In this document: one piece after another, positions 20,114-29,370 of the stretch
How positions within the stretch are numbered: the stretch's first letter is position 1
How the letters are laid out: each line of letters opens with the position of its first letter
Assembly (NCBI RefSeq): GCF_013113715.1
Contig: NZ_CP053344.1
Location: 124,001 to 188,000, forward strand
Length of the DNA: 64,000 nucleotides
Direction of reading: 5' to 3'
Source of the DNA: Herbiconiux sp. SALV-R1
GTDB lineage: Bacteria; Actinomycetota; Actinomycetes; Actinomycetales; Microbacteriaceae
The notes under the pieces: model-generated
Database searches by the model: none
Told to the model about the DNA's origin: nothing
The model's input: the letters and a program-made list of their open reading frames with translations, nothing else
Program-made: the position numbers and the translations under genes

Positions 20114-20160
20114 CGACGCGGCGCCCGGCTCGGCGCCAGCGACGAGGGCGTTCTAGCGGC
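20105..20160. repeat. GCGTTCTAGCG repeat at the mntP/pirin junction
   Basis: GCGTTCTAGCG occurs at 20106-20116 and again at 20149-20159. The first copy holds the mntP stop (TAG 20111-20113); the second holds the reverse stop of the leftward pirin gene. A GGCGCC palindrome pair lies between. Confidence 0.6.
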
Positions 20161-21091
20161 GGGGCTGCAGGCGCACTCCGGGCAGCACGGGCGCGGGGAG
20201 GGGCCTGCCGGTGTAGTGGTGGTCGGTGGCTCCGAAGCGGCGGGGCGCAGCATCCGGAGCGTCAGCGCCCTCGAATCCCGACTCGCGCTGCCACTGGTCG
20301 CGGTACCCCACGACCTCCTCGTGGGTGCGCCCCACGAAGTTCCACCACATGAGCAGCTGCTCGCCGAACGGCGTGCCCCCGATGAGCACGAGCCGCACCG
20401 GATGCTCGCCCGCCCCCAGAGACACGGATGCGCGGCCCTCGCCGAGGTACACCAGCTCGGTGCGCTCGAAGCTCTCGCCGTCGACCTCGACCGGCCCGGC
20501 GTCGACGAGCACGCCGTGCTCGAAAGCGGCATCGAGCTGCAGCTCCGCGCGCCCGCCGGCCGGCAGCAGGATCTCGGCTGCCACCAGCGGCGAGAAGGTC
20601 GTGGCACCGACCGAGACGCCGCCGAGGGACCCCACGAAGACGCTCACCGTGGCGTCGTCGACCGTCGTGGTCACCGCGTCGACGCTCTCGAAGAACGGGT
20701 CGACGTCGCGCGAGGCGTCGGGAAGCGCCACCCAAAGCTGCACCCCGTGCAGCGTGCGGGTGGCGGCGGTCGACACCTCGGAGTGCGAGATGCCGTGCCC
20801 CGCGGTCATCAGGTTGAGGGTGCCCGGCCGCACGAAAGCGTGGCTGCCGACCGAGTCGCGGTGCTCGATCTCGCCGGCGAATAGCCAGCTCACCGTCTGC
20901 AGCCCGGTGTGCGGATGCGGCGGCACGACCATGCCCCCGGTCTCCGCCACGTCGGACGGCCCGTAGTGGTCGATGAAGCACCACGCCCCGATGGTGCTGC
21001 GCCCCTTGCTCGGCAGGGTGCGGTGCACCGTCATCGCGCGCGGGCCGCCGAGCGGCACCTCGCGCGCGGCGATCACCTCGAGGCTCTCCAT
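20153..21091 (-). CDS. Pirin family protein
   Basis: 312 residues with the two-cupin pirin fold. The metal-site signature of the N-terminal cupin is visible (PPHPHTGLQTVSW, then AGHGISHSE), which supplies three His and one Glu. Pirins include quercetin 2,3-dioxygenases and redox-sensing proteins; which applies cannot be told from sequence. It is convergent with mntP and divergent from the next gene. The C-terminal tail (HHYTGRPLPAPVLPGVRLQPRR) is a short extension. Confidence 0.9.
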   Translation of the reverse strand: MESLEVIAAREVPLGGPRAMTVHRTLPSKGRSTIGAWCFIDHYGPSDVAETGGMVVPPHPHTGLQTVSWLFAGEIEHRDSVGSHAFVRPGTLNLMTAGHGISHSEVSTAATRTLHGVQLWVALPDASRDVDPFFESVDAVTTTVDDATVSVFVGSLGGVSVGATTFSPLVAAEILLPAGGRAELQLDAAFEHGVLVDAGPVEVDGESFERTELVYLGEGRASVSLGAGEHPVRLVLIGGTPFGEQLLMWWNFVGRTHEEVVGYRDQWQRESGFEGADAPDAAPRRFGATDHHYTGRPLPAPVLPGVRLQPRR

Positions 21092-21141
21092 GACCGAATA
21101 CTATGTGGCTCGGCCCAATGTCAGGCCTTACAGGGGGAACC

Positions 21142-21573
21142 ATGCTCGCATCCGTGCTCGCCGATAACGACAGCTTCGTCTGGAACTACGGTTACCAGCT
21201 CGACCCGATCACGGGGGTGTTCAGCCTCGCCGTCGCGGTGCTCACCATCGCGGGCCAGTGGGCGGTGTTCAACAAGGCCGGCCTCCACGGCTGGGCCGCG
21301 ATCGTCCCGTTCTACAACCTCTGGACGCTGTGCAAGACCGCCGGCCGCCCCGGCTGGTGGTTCATCTGGCTGATCCTCCCCATCGCCAACATCATCGTCG
21401 GCATCATCATCGCCGTCGAGGTGGCTCGCAGGTTCGGCCGCGGCGGGGCGTTCGGCTTCTTCCTGCTGTTCTGGCCGCTGCCGTTCATCGGCTACCCCAT
21501 CCTCGGCTTCGGCAGCGCGCAGTACCAAGGCGCCCCGTACCAGGGCGAGGGTGCGGGCCAGGTGCGCATCTGA
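21142..21573 (+). CDS. DUF5684-like small membrane protein
   Basis: 143 residues, three to four membrane spans. The segment GLHGWAAIVPFYNLWTLCKTAGRPGWW followed by two spans and EVARRFGRGGAFGF is typical of a widespread family of signal-peptidase-like-annotated but uncharacterised small membrane proteins (DUF5684). Start at ATG 21142 with AGGGGGAAC upstream. No partner is suggested by its neighbours. Confidence 0.7.
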   Translation: MLASVLADNDSFVWNYGYQLDPITGVFSLAVAVLTIAGQWAVFNKAGLHGWAAIVPFYNLWTLCKTAGRPGWWFIWLILPIANIIVGIIIAVEVARRFGRGGAFGFFLLFWPLPFIGYPILGFGSAQYQGAPYQGEGAGQVRI

Positions 21574-21621
21574 GCCGAGTCACGCCCACGGCGAACAGGG
21601 GCTGCCCGGCCCCCCTTCGCT

Positions 21622-21640
21622 CGTTAGTCTCTTCCTAACG
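21622..21640. promoter_or_regulatory. CGTTAG-N7-CTAACG dyad upstream of clpC
   Basis: Perfect 6-bp arms around a 7-base spacer, 39 bases before the clpC start. It could be an operator. It does not match the GTTCGC-type ClgR box I would expect for a Clp gene in Actinobacteria. Confidence 0.35.
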
Positions 21641-21678
21641 GTCGCCATCCACCGGCCCTGGCGACCAGGGAGACTGAC

Positions 21679-24195
21679 ATGTTCGAGAGATTCACCGATC
21701 GCGCCCGCCGCGTCGTCGTCCTGGCCCAAGAAGAGGCCAAGATGCTCAACCACAACTACATCGGCACCGAGCACATCCTGCTGGGGCTGATCCACGAGGG
21801 TGAGGGCGTCGCCGCCAAGGCGCTCGAGTCTCTCAACATCTCGCTCGACGCCGTGCGCGAGCAGGTTCAAGACATCATCGGCCAGGGCCAGCAGCAGCCC
21901 ACCGGGCACATCCCCTTCACGCCGCGCGCGAAGAAGGTGCTCGAGCTGAGCCTCCGTGAGGCGCTGCAGCTCGGCCACAACTACATCGGCACCGAGCACA
22001 TCCTGCTCGGCCTCATCCGCGAGGGCGAGGGCGTCGCCGCCCAGGTGCTCGTGAAGCTGGGCGCCGACCTCAACCGTGTGCGTCAGCAGGTCATCCAGCT
22101 GCTCTCCGGCTACCAGGGCAAGGAGCAGGTCGCGGTGGGCGGCAACGACGCGGCTCCCGACAAGGGCTCGCAGATCCTCGACCAGTTCGGCCGCAACCTC
22201 ACCCAGGCCGCGCGCGACAACAAGCTCGACCCGGTGATCGGCCGCGAGAAGGAGATCGAGCGGGTCATGCAGATCCTCTCGCGCCGCTCGAAGAACAACC
22301 CCGTGCTGATCGGTGAGCCCGGCGTCGGCAAGACCGCCGTCGTGGAGGGCCTCGCCCAGGCCATCGTGCGCGGAGACGTGCCCGAGACCCTGAAAGACAA
22401 GCAGCTCTACACCCTCGACCTCGGTTCGCTGATCGCCGGCTCGCGCTACCGCGGTGACTTCGAGGAGCGCCTGAAGAAGGTCACCAAGGAGATCCGCACC
22501 CGCGGCGACATCATCACCTTCATCGACGAGATCCACACCCTCGTGGGTGCGGGTGCCGCCGAGGGCGCGATCGACGCGGCGAGCATCCTGAAGCCGCTGC
22601 TGGCCCGCGGCGAGCTGCAGACCATCGGCGCCACCACCCTCGACGAGTACCGCAAGCACTTCGAGAAGGATGCCGCGCTCGAGCGCCGCTTCCAGCCCAT
22701 CCAGGTGGCCGAGCCGTCGCTGCCCCACGCGATCAACATCCTGAAGGGTCTGCGCGACAAGTACGAGGCGTTCCACAAGGTGTCGATCACCGACGGCGCC
22801 ATCGTCGCCGCCGCGAACCTGGCCGACCGCTACGTGCAAGACCGCTTCCTGCCCGACAAGGCCATCGACCTGATCGACGAGGCCGGCGCGCGCCTGCGCC
22901 TGTCGATCCTGTCGGCCCCGCCGGAGCTGCGTGAGTTCGACGAGCGCATCGCCACGGTGCGCGGCCAGAAGGAAGCCGCGATCGAAGACCAGGACTTCGA
23001 GAAGGCCGCGTCGCTGCGTGACGAGGAGAAGAACCTCCTCGGCGAGCGACTGCGCCTGGAGAAGCAGTGGAAGTCGGGCGACGTGCAGACCTCCGGCATC
23101 GTCGACGAGGGGCTCATCGCCGAGGTGCTGGCGCAGGCCACGGGCATCCCGGTGTTCAAGCTCACCGAGGAGGAGTCGGCACGCCTCGTGTTCATGGAGA
23201 AGGCCCTGCACCAGCGGGTCATCGGCCAGAACGAGGCCATCGCGGCGCTGTCGCGCACCATCCGCCGCACCCGCGCGGGCCTGAAAGACCCGAAGCGCCC
23301 CTCGGGCTCGTTCATCTTCGCCGGCCCCACCGGCGTCGGCAAGACCGAGCTCGCCAAGGCGCTCGCCGAGTTCCTGTTCGACGACGAGAACGCACTCATC
23401 TCGCTCGACATGTCGGAGTACGGCGAGAAGCACACCGTCTCGCGGCTGTTCGGTGCCCCTCCCGGGTTCGTCGGCTTCGAGGAGGGCGGCCAGCTCACCG
23501 AGAAGGTGCGCCGCAAGCCCTTCAGCGTGGTGCTCTTCGACGAGATCGAAAAGGCCCACCCCGACATCTTCAACTCGCTGCTGCAGGTGCTGGAGGAGGG
23601 TCGTCTCACCGACGGTCAGGGTCGTGTCGTCGACTTCAAGAACACGGTCATCATCATGACGACCAACCTCGGTACCAAAGACATCACGGGCAGCCCCATC
23701 GGATTCCAGGTGTCGGGCAACGAGGCGACGTCGTACGACCGCATGAAGGCGAAGGTCTCGGAAGAGCTGAAGAAGAACTTCAAGCCGGAGTTCCTCAACC
23801 GCGTCGATGACACCATCGTGTTCCCGCAGCTCAACAAGAGCGAGCTGCTGCAGATCGTCGACCTGTTCATCAAGCGCCTGCGCGACCGTCTGCTCGACCG
23901 CGACATGTCGATCGAGCTCACCCTCGCCGCCAAGGAGCGCCTCATCGAGGTCGGGTTCGACCCGGCCCTCGGTGCCCGGCCGCTCCGCCGAGCGATGCAG
24001 CACGAGGTCGAAGACCAGCTGTCGGAGCGCATCCTGCAGGGCGAGCTCAACGCGGGTGACCACATCCACGTCGACTTCCTCGACGGCAAGTTCGTCTTCA
24101 CCCAGAGCTCGCGCGAGCCGGTCGCCATCGGCGCCGGCGACGGCGAGCAGGTCGCGGCGGCCGCCGCCGCTGCCGCGCTGGGCGACCTCGACTAG
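21679..24195 (+). CDS. clpC: Clp protease ATP-binding subunit ClpC
   Basis: 838 residues. Order of parts: two Clp-N repeats (1-145; [14 protein letters not shown] appears twice), first AAA+ domain with Walker A GEPGVGKT (about 212-219), a middle UVR-type coiled coil (about 425-460), second AAA+ domain with Walker A GPTGVGKT (about 549-556), and the C-terminal D2-small domain. It unfolds proteins and feeds them to ClpP. The start matches known ClpC N-termini ([20 protein letters not shown]) and has AGGGAGAC upstream. Confidence 0.97.
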   Translation: MFERFTDRARRVVVLAQEEAKMLNHNYIGTEHILLGLIHEGEGVAAKALESLNISLDAVREQVQDIIGQGQQQPTGHIPFTPRAKKVLELSLREALQLGHNYIGTEHILLGLIREGEGVAAQVLVKLGADLNRVRQQVIQLLSGYQGKEQVAVGGNDAAPDKGSQILDQFGRNLTQAARDNKLDPVIGREKEIERVMQILSRRSKNNPVLIGEPGVGKTAVVEGLAQAIVRGDVPETLKDKQLYTLDLGSLIAGSRYRGDFEERLKKVTKEIRTRGDIITFIDEIHTLVGAGAAEGAIDAASILKPLLARGELQTIGATTLDEYRKHFEKDAALERRFQPIQVAEPSLPHAINILKGLRDKYEAFHKVSITDGAIVAAANLADRYVQDRFLPDKAIDLIDEAGARLRLSILSAPPELREFDERIATVRGQKEAAIEDQDFEKAASLRDEEKNLLGERLRLEKQWKSGDVQTSGIVDEGLIAEVLAQATGIPVFKLTEEESARLVFMEKALHQRVIGQNEAIAALSRTIRRTRAGLKDPKRPSGSFIFAGPTGVGKTELAKALAEFLFDDENALISLDMSEYGEKHTVSRLFGAPPGFVGFEEGGQLTEKVRRKPFSVVLFDEIEKAHPDIFNSLLQVLEEGRLTDGQGRVVDFKNTVIIMTTNLGTKDITGSPIGFQVSGNEATSYDRMKAKVSEELKKNFKPEFLNRVDDTIVFPQLNKSELLQIVDLFIKRLRDRLLDRDMSIELTLAAKERLIEVGFDPALGARPLRRAMQHEVEDQLSERILQGELNAGDHIHVDFLDGKFVFTQSSREPVAIGAGDGEQVAAAAAAAALGDLD

Positions 24196-24217
24196 CCACC
24201 GCTCGCTCGACGACGTA

Positions 24218-24253
24218 CGAAGGGCCGGTCACCTCAGGGTGGCCGGCCCTTCG
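24218..24253 (+). terminator. GC-rich hairpin after clpC
   Basis: Arms CGAAGGGCCGG (24218-24228) and CCGGCCCTTCG (24243-24253), 11 bp perfect, 14-base loop, 22 bases after the clpC stop. No U run follows, as is common in Actinobacteria. Confidence 0.7.
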
Positions 24254-24301
24254 GCGTTCCCATCGGGCAGGAGGGGCTCGCGCGAGCACTACGCTGGTTC
24301 G

Positions 24302-24820
24302 ATGAGTTCGAGCGAAGCGCCCGCCTTCACCGTGCGGCGGGCGCGCACCAGTGACGTCCCGTGGATCCAGAGCCTCGTGGAGCCCCTGGTGCAGCGACGA
24401 ATCCTGCTCGGCAAAGACGCCGTGGTGTTCTACGAGGCCGTGCAGGAGTTCCGCATCGCCGAAGACGCCGAGGGCCGGGCGATCGGATGCGGGGCGCTCC
24501 ACGTGTTCTGGGAAGACCTCGGCGAGGTGCGCACTCTCGCCGTGCACGACGACTGGCTCGGCAAGGGTGTGGGGAGGGCGCTGCTCGAGCAGATCGAGGC
24601 CGATGCCCGCGAGCTCGGCCTCAGCCGCCTGTTCTGCCTCACCTTCGAGGTGCCGTTCTTCGAGCGCAACGGCTACACCGCGTCGCCGCTCTCGCTCGTC
24701 GACCCCGAGGTGTACGCTGAGCTCGTGCGCTCGCCCGACGAGGGTGTCGCCGAGTTCCTCGACCTGGCCCGCGTGAAGCCGAACACCCTCGGCAACACGC
24801 GCATGCTGAAGCACCTGTGA
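24302..24820 (+). CDS. argA: Short amino-acid N-acetyltransferase (ArgA-type)
   Basis: 172 residues, a single GNAT domain. The acetyl-CoA loop is present (VRTLAVHDDWLGKGVGRALLEQIE). The ending TFEVPFFERNGYTASPLSLVDPEVY matches the short N-acetylglutamate synthases of Actinobacteria (like the M. tuberculosis ArgA), which lack the amino-acid kinase domain. It would make N-acetylglutamate for arginine synthesis. No other arg gene is nearby, so the call rests on family likeness. Confidence 0.8.
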   Translation: MSSSEAPAFTVRRARTSDVPWIQSLVEPLVQRRILLGKDAVVFYEAVQEFRIAEDAEGRAIGCGALHVFWEDLGEVRTLAVHDDWLGKGVGRALLEQIEADARELGLSRLFCLTFEVPFFERNGYTASPLSLVDPEVYAELVRSPDEGVAEFLDLARVKPNTLGNTRMLKHL

Positions 24821-25098
24821 TGGCGACCGACGAGCAGGGCCCCGACACACCGGGCCCCGACGACGGCGGCCGCCCGAGCTTCAACGAGCGTCTCCGCGCC
24901 CGCTACTTCGGGCGCCGTGCGGCGGGGGAGACGGATGCGGAGGCCGCCGAGGCTGAATCGGTGCGCCGCAAGAGCAACCAGATGGGCTTCTTCGGCCGGG
25001 TCGAACGGCCGGGCGGCTTCGACAGCCCGCCCGAGGAGCCGGTCGAGCTCGAGGGACCCCTGCCGTGGGAGCTCGGCGGGGAGACCGACCGGGCGTGA
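24820..25098 (+). CDS. Small hydrophilic protein of unknown function
   Basis: 92 residues. Start at ATG 24820 overlaps the argA stop (TGATG); a GTG three bases earlier is possible. Acidic, Pro/Gly/Glu-rich, no membrane span; the middle has a basic stretch (NERLRARYFGRRAAGE). Coupled start and codon bias favour a real gene. No family recognised. Confidence 0.6.
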   Translation: MATDEQGPDTPGPDDGGRPSFNERLRARYFGRRAAGETDAEAAEAESVRRKSNQMGFFGRVERPGGFDSPPEEPVELEGPLPWELGGETDRA

Positions 25099-25458
25099 CT
25101 ACCGCGCCGCGCTGGCGCATCCGATGCACAGCCGTGCGGTCGGCCGCGCCTCGAGCCTTCCGGCGCTGATCACCTCACCGCAGCGTTCGCACACCCCGTA
25201 GCGACCTTCGTCGAGCCGGGCGAGTGCAGCGTCGGTGTCGTCGAGCCGCACCGTGGCCGCAGCCAGCAGCCCTGACAGTCGCGACCACTCGCTCGACAGG
25301 GTCGGGCCCTCGGGGTCGTGCTCGTCGTCGTCCGACGACGCCTGCCGGATGCTGCGGAGCGCGCCGATCGCAGACTCGAGCGAGCTGATCTCCTCGGCTG
25401 CGGCGGCGCGCTCCTCGGTGAGTCGCTCGGCGGCGCCCTCGTGATCGGCCGTGATCAG
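25099..25458 (-). CDS. TraR/DksA-type C4 zinc-finger protein, apparently starting at CTG
   Basis: 119 residues. A helical N-terminal part (about 1-75, Ala/Glu-rich) is followed by the DksA/TraR zinc finger CERCGEVISAGRLEARPTARLC ending in IGC: four Cys in two CxxC pairs. Such proteins bind RNA polymerase in the secondary channel; in Actinobacteria their role is less clear. No ATG, GTG or TTG lies in frame between the upstream gene and the middle of the helix. The first usable codon is CTG at 25458, which overlaps the preceding stop as CTGA, just like the usual ATGA/GTGA couplings. The product would be made by coupled translation with 25455-25625. Confidence 0.8.
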   Translation of the reverse strand: MITADHEGAAERLTEERAAAAEEISSLESAIGALRSIRQASSDDDEHDPEGPTLSSEWSRLSGLLAAATVRLDDTDAALARLDEGRYGVCERCGEVISAGRLEARPTARLCIGCASAAR

Positions 25459-25625
25459 CCTGCCGGTGCGGGCCCGTCGGTGGGCTCGGCGTCGCCGATG
25501 AACTCCTTGAACTCCTCCTGCACGCGCTCGTCGAAGGAGTCGGGCTGCTCGTCCTCCTCGACCTCGGGGTGCTGGCCGTTGTGCTCGAACGATTCGGGGG
25601 TGGGGGGATCGACGAATGTGCTCAT
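25455..25625 (-). CDS. Small acidic protein of unknown function
   Basis: 56 residues from ATG 25625: MSTFVDPPTPESFEHNGQHP then a strongly acidic helix (EVEEDEQPDSFDERVQEEFK) and a Pro/Ala tail. It overlaps the start of the TraR/DksA-like gene by four bases, so the two are probably translated together. No family recognised; the acidic character and pairing with an RNA-polymerase-binding type of protein are the only hints. CTGGAGGC sits just upstream of the ATG. Confidence 0.65.
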   Translation of the reverse strand: MSTFVDPPTPESFEHNGQHPEVEEDEQPDSFDERVQEEFKEFIGDAEPTDGPAPAG

Positions 25626-25715
25626 GCCTCCAGGCTACGCCCGGCTCGCCCTCGCGCCCAGGGCGGTGACCGGTCCTGAAACATCCCGAACACATGGGCG
25701 GGTTATCATCCGGGG

Positions 25716-26222
25716 GTGTCCCCCGTCTCGCCCTATCAGGTCTGCGTCGCCTTCCTCACCCGCGTGGGTGTCGACGGCGCCGTCGAGGTGCTGCTCGGCC
25801 GCAAGAAGACGGGAATGGGCTCGGGCAACATCGTGGGTCTCGGCGGCAAGATCGAGGCGGGCGAGACGGCCCTCGAGGCCGCGGTGCGCGAGATCGAGGA
25901 GGAGTCGAGCCTCGTGGTCGACCCCGCCGACCTCACCGAGCACGGGCTGGTGAAGTTCTCCTTCCCCTTCCGCGAGAACTGGAGCCAGGACTCCACGGTC
26001 TTCGTCGCCAGCCGCTTCAGCGGTGAACCGCTCGAGAGCGACGAGGTCGTCCCCGCCTGGTACCGCGTCGACGACCTGCCGCTCGACGACATGTGGGACG
26101 ACGCGAAGTACTGGCTGCCCCAGGTGCTGGCCGGCCAGCGGGTGCTCGGCGACTTCACCTTCGGAGCCGACTGCACCACCGTGAGCTCGCACACCATGAG
26201 GTCGTCCCGCGTCGCGGTGTGA
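25716..26222 (+). CDS. Nudix hydrolase (8-oxo-dGTP diphosphatase-like)
   Basis: 168 residues from GTG. The Nudix box GGKIEAGETALEAAVREIEEES (about 43-64) fits GX5EX7REUXEEXGU with only the last Gly replaced. The segment GLGGKIEAGE and the WYRVDDLPLDDMWDDAKYWLP ending resemble MTH1/MutT-like enzymes that remove oxidised nucleotides. Substrate cannot be fixed from sequence. TATCAT lies upstream and may be the -10 box. Confidence 0.85.
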   Translation: MSPVSPYQVCVAFLTRVGVDGAVEVLLGRKKTGMGSGNIVGLGGKIEAGETALEAAVREIEEESSLVVDPADLTEHGLVKFSFPFRENWSQDSTVFVASRFSGEPLESDEVVPAWYRVDDLPLDDMWDDAKYWLPQVLAGQRVLGDFTFGADCTTVSSHTMRSSRVAV

Positions 26223-26285
26223 CCCGCACGCGCGCCCCGTTCGCGGGCTGGCGCCGACCCGGATGCGCTGCATACGGTGGCAGGG

Positions 26286-26861
26286 ATGAACTCCTTCGTG
26301 CGCCGCGACATCGTGGTCTCCGCCGTCGTGATCGGAGTCGGAGGGCTGCTCCTCGGGTCGGCTGCCGCGGTCGACACGGCGGCCCCGGCTGCCGAACCCG
26401 ACCGGGTGGGGTTCTACCAGCGCGAGATCCTCGTCTCCTCCGACGATGCGGCCGTGGTGGGCTTCCTCGCGCCGGAGGGCTGGTACACCGACGCGCTCGA
26501 CGACTCCTCGGCCGAGTACAGCTCCGCCGACGGTGACGCCCGGCTCGAGCTCGTCCTGGTCGAAGACGTGGGCGACGACGTCGCGGCCGCGCTCGAGGAG
26601 GTCACCGACCCGGCCGTCACCGGCGCGACGGCGGCGACCACCGCATCCGGTCTTCCCCTCGGTGCCGGCGAACTGCCGCGCTCCGACGGCGAGCGGGAGC
26701 GCGCCTACCTGGTGCTCTCCGCCGGCGGCGGCGAGGGCGACGACGGGGTTCCCACCGGCGAACTGGGCCTGCTCGTGACGGTCGAGTACCTGCGCGGTGA
26801 CGAGGAGCGGATGCGCGCCGACGTCGGCGCCCTCCTCGGCTCGGTGGAGATCACCCGATGA
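26286..26861 (+). CDS. Exported or membrane-anchored protein of unknown function
   Basis: 191 residues. N-terminal hydrophobic segment (about 9-29, VVSAVVIGVGGLLLGSAAAV), then a soluble part rich in Asp, Glu, Gly and Val with no Cys. GTG at 26277 is an alternative start that adds three residues. It overlaps the next gene (PrsW-like) by four bases. No family recognised; the same transcript as a membrane protease suggests a cell-envelope role. Confidence 0.65.
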   Translation: MNSFVRRDIVVSAVVIGVGGLLLGSAAAVDTAAPAAEPDRVGFYQREILVSSDDAAVVGFLAPEGWYTDALDDSSAEYSSADGDARLELVLVEDVGDDVAAALEEVTDPAVTGATAATTASGLPLGAGELPRSDGERERAYLVLSAGGGEGDDGVPTGELGLLVTVEYLRGDEERMRADVGALLGSVEITR

Positions 26862-27889
26862 CGGCGACGGCTCCCGAACCGCCGCTCGTGCGCCGGCTCC
26901 TGTTCTGGGTGGTGGTCGTGCTGCTCGTCGCGGGTTTCGCCGTCGACCTCTCGAACGTCACGGGCACCATCGCCATGCCGGAGGCCGGCGGCGTCGGCTG
27001 GCTCTTCGTCATGCTGCAGACCGCGATCTCCCTGGTCGTCATCGCCCTTGCCGATCCGCTCCGGCGGCAGCGCGTCGTGCTGGCCGTGCTGGCATTCCTC
27101 TGGGGAGGGTTCGCGGCAGCCGATTTCGTGGGGTACGCCAACGACTCCCTGGGGTCGTTCCTCACCAAGGCGGGGCTCGAGAGCCTCGGTGCGGCGCTGT
27201 CGGCACCGCTGAACGAGGAGGTGTTCAAGCTGCTCGGGGTGCTCGCCCTGCTGAGCCTGACGCTGCCGCGGCGACTCACCGTCATGGACGGCTTCGCCCT
27301 CGGCTTCGTGGTGGGTGCCGGCTTCGACGTGCTGGAGAACATCTACTACGCCCTGGGTGCCGCTGCCGACGTCGAGGGCGGTGCGGCGGAGCAGGCTGCA
27401 GCGGCCCTGGCGAGCAGTGTCGATCGCCTCACGCAGGGCTTCGCCCTGCACGCCCTGTGGACCTCGCTCGCCGGCGCCGGTCTCGCCTTCGCCCTCTCCC
27501 GCACCACGGGCAGCGGTGCCGTGCGCCGCTGGCTGGTCGCGGTCGCCCTGCTCGTCGCTGCCATGCTGCTCCACGCCCTCTGGGATCTGCCGCCGTTCAC
27601 CGCCGACGGACTCGCCTCCGCACTCTTCGTCGACGTGCTCTACGTCGTGACCGTCGCCGCCACCGCCGCCGCCTGGTGGTGGGCGCTGCGCTCCGAGCTC
27701 GCGCTGCTGAGAACGGATGCTCTCCGCTTTGGCCTCCCCGCAACAGCATCCGTCGCCGCCCTCTGGAGACCCTCGTCGGGGCGACTGGCCCGCCGGGCGG
27801 AGCGGGAGGAACGCGACCGGGAGCTGTCGGAGTGGGCGCGTACCCGGGCGGAACCCGCTGGCTTTCCCGGCGGCGGCGAGCGATACTGA
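26858..27889 (+). CDS. PrsW family glutamic-type intramembrane protease
   Basis: 343 residues, about eight membrane spans. PrsW-type residues are seen: the EE pair in LNEEVFK (E120, E121), FDVLEN with E160, and a late HALWD in a membrane span (near residue 239). PrsW in B. subtilis cleaves an anti-sigma factor; a similar signal role is possible but no sigma/anti-sigma pair is nearby. The tail (about 290-343) is charged and cytoplasmic. ATGA overlap with the gene upstream. Confidence 0.85.
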   Translation: MTATAPEPPLVRRLLFWVVVVLLVAGFAVDLSNVTGTIAMPEAGGVGWLFVMLQTAISLVVIALADPLRRQRVVLAVLAFLWGGFAAADFVGYANDSLGSFLTKAGLESLGAALSAPLNEEVFKLLGVLALLSLTLPRRLTVMDGFALGFVVGAGFDVLENIYYALGAAADVEGGAAEQAAAALASSVDRLTQGFALHALWTSLAGAGLAFALSRTTGSGAVRRWLVAVALLVAAMLLHALWDLPPFTADGLASALFVDVLYVVTVAATAAAWWWALRSELALLRTDALRFGLPATASVAALWRPSSGRLARRAEREERDRELSEWARTRAEPAGFPGGGERY

Positions 27890-27952
27890 GACCGCGGTCG
27901 CCCCGAGCGGGCGACGCCTCCTCCTCGATCGACGACGATGGGCGGTTGCGCC

Positions 27953-29248
27953 ATGAGAAGCCCCTGGCTCGCGCTCCCCGAGCTCGCGGTGCCCCGGCGC
28001 CCGCGCTCGGTCGTGCACGAGTCGTGGCAGCGGGCGCGGGAGCGCGAGCTCGACCCCGAGCACCTGCCCACGCTCGAGGTGGGCGAAGACGTGCTCGCCG
28101 ACTTCCGGCTCGCGCATCCGCTCGCCCCCGTGCTCCCGGTCATCCGCAAGCTGCTGGTGCGCGACGCGGAGGGCTCGGGACTCCTCGTGGCCGTCGGAGA
28201 CGAGATGGGGCGCCTGCTCTGGGTGGAGGGCGACAACGCCGCGCGGCGACGGGCCGAGCAGATGCGCTTCGTCGAGGGGGCGGGCTGGTCGGAGCGCACG
28301 GTGGGCACCTCGGCGCCGGGCACGGCGCTCGAGCTCGACCACGGCATCCAGATCCACGACGCCGAGCACTTCAACCGGCTGGTGCACGGCTGGAGCTGCA
28401 CCGCGGTGCCGGTGCACGACCCGGAGACCCGCCGCATTCTCGGCGTCATCGACATCACGGGCGACGCACGCGCCGTCGACCCCCACACCCTCCCGCTCAT
28501 CGAGGCCACCGCGGCGGCGGCCGAGGCCGAGCTCATGGTGCTGCGACTCAAGGCCCTGCGCGAGCGCGGGTCGCGCCCTGGGGAGCACGCCGAGCGGATG
28601 AGCGTGGCCGGCTTCGCGCCGTCGCACGGCGCCGGGGGTGCGGCCGGTGCGCCGCGGGCCCGCCGCCGCCCGACCTCGCTGCACGTGCTGGGTCGCGACA
28701 CCGGTGAGCTGCTCGCCGGCGACGTGACGGCCGAGCTGAGCCTCCGCCACTCCGAGATCGTCACGGTGCTGGCCTGGCACCGCGGAGGGCTGTCGGCGTC
28801 GCGGCTCGCCGAGCTCGTCTACGGCGAGGAGGCGCTCGTGACGCTGCGCGCCGAGATCGTCCGGTTGCGGCGCATCCTCGACCAGCAGGGCACGGGCATC
28901 GAGCTGCTCTCGCGGCCCTACCGCCTCTCGGTGCCGCTCGAGCTCGACGCCCACCACGTCATCTCGCTGCTCGACCGCGGCGCGCACCGGGTGGCGCTCG
29001 CCGCCTCGCGCGGGCCGCTGCTTCCGGCGTCGGAGGCGCCGGGCGTCGAGGACATCAGGGCCCAGCTGCGCACGCGACTGCGGGAGGCGATGCTGACGGA
29101 TGCGGCGGTCGACGTGATGCTCGACTACGCCGCCACCGAAGACGGCCTGGGCGACGCGGAGGTGTGGGCCGCCGCGCTGAGGCTGCTGCCCCCGCGGTCG
29201 CCGAAGCGGGCCGGGGTGGTCGCGCACCTGGAGGCGCTCGAGGGCTGA
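27953..29248 (+). CDS. GAF-domain transcriptional regulator (actinobacterial AcoR-like)
   Basis: 431 residues. The start SWQRARERELDPEHLPTLEV is typical of AcoR-type regulators. A GAF domain (about 60-200, with WSERTVGTSAPGTALELDHGIQ) is followed by a linker and a DNA-binding part (LSLRHSEIVTVLAWHRGGLSASRLAELVYGEE, then RAEIVRLRRIL), a winged-helix type used by Actinobacteria in place of the sigma-54 module. Such genes often lie with an aldehyde dehydrogenase/DUF779 pair, as here (31724-33741), so it probably controls that pair. ATG 27938 is another possible start. Confidence 0.8.
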   Translation: MRSPWLALPELAVPRRPRSVVHESWQRARERELDPEHLPTLEVGEDVLADFRLAHPLAPVLPVIRKLLVRDAEGSGLLVAVGDEMGRLLWVEGDNAARRRAEQMRFVEGAGWSERTVGTSAPGTALELDHGIQIHDAEHFNRLVHGWSCTAVPVHDPETRRILGVIDITGDARAVDPHTLPLIEATAAAAEAELMVLRLKALRERGSRPGEHAERMSVAGFAPSHGAGGAAGAPRARRRPTSLHVLGRDTGELLAGDVTAELSLRHSEIVTVLAWHRGGLSASRLAELVYGEEALVTLRAEIVRLRRILDQQGTGIELLSRPYRLSVPLELDAHHVISLLDRGAHRVALAASRGPLLPASEAPGVEDIRAQLRTRLREAMLTDAAVDVMLDYAATEDGLGDAEVWAAALRLLPPRSPKRAGVVAHLEALEG

Positions 29249-29370
29249 CGCGGCGGGGTGGGGCCGCGGACGGGCGGGACTCAGGCTCCAACCGCGACTC
29301 CGGACGATCGGCACGGTGCGGGCGACGATCGGTCGCATGGTGCGCGGAGCTCGCGGCGTTGACCCCTCTC

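Noticed and set aside
21622-21640. ClgR or CtsR operator before clpC
   Set aside because: CGTTAG-N7-CTAACG matches neither the ClgR nor the CtsR motif as I know them, so it is listed only as an unassigned dyad.
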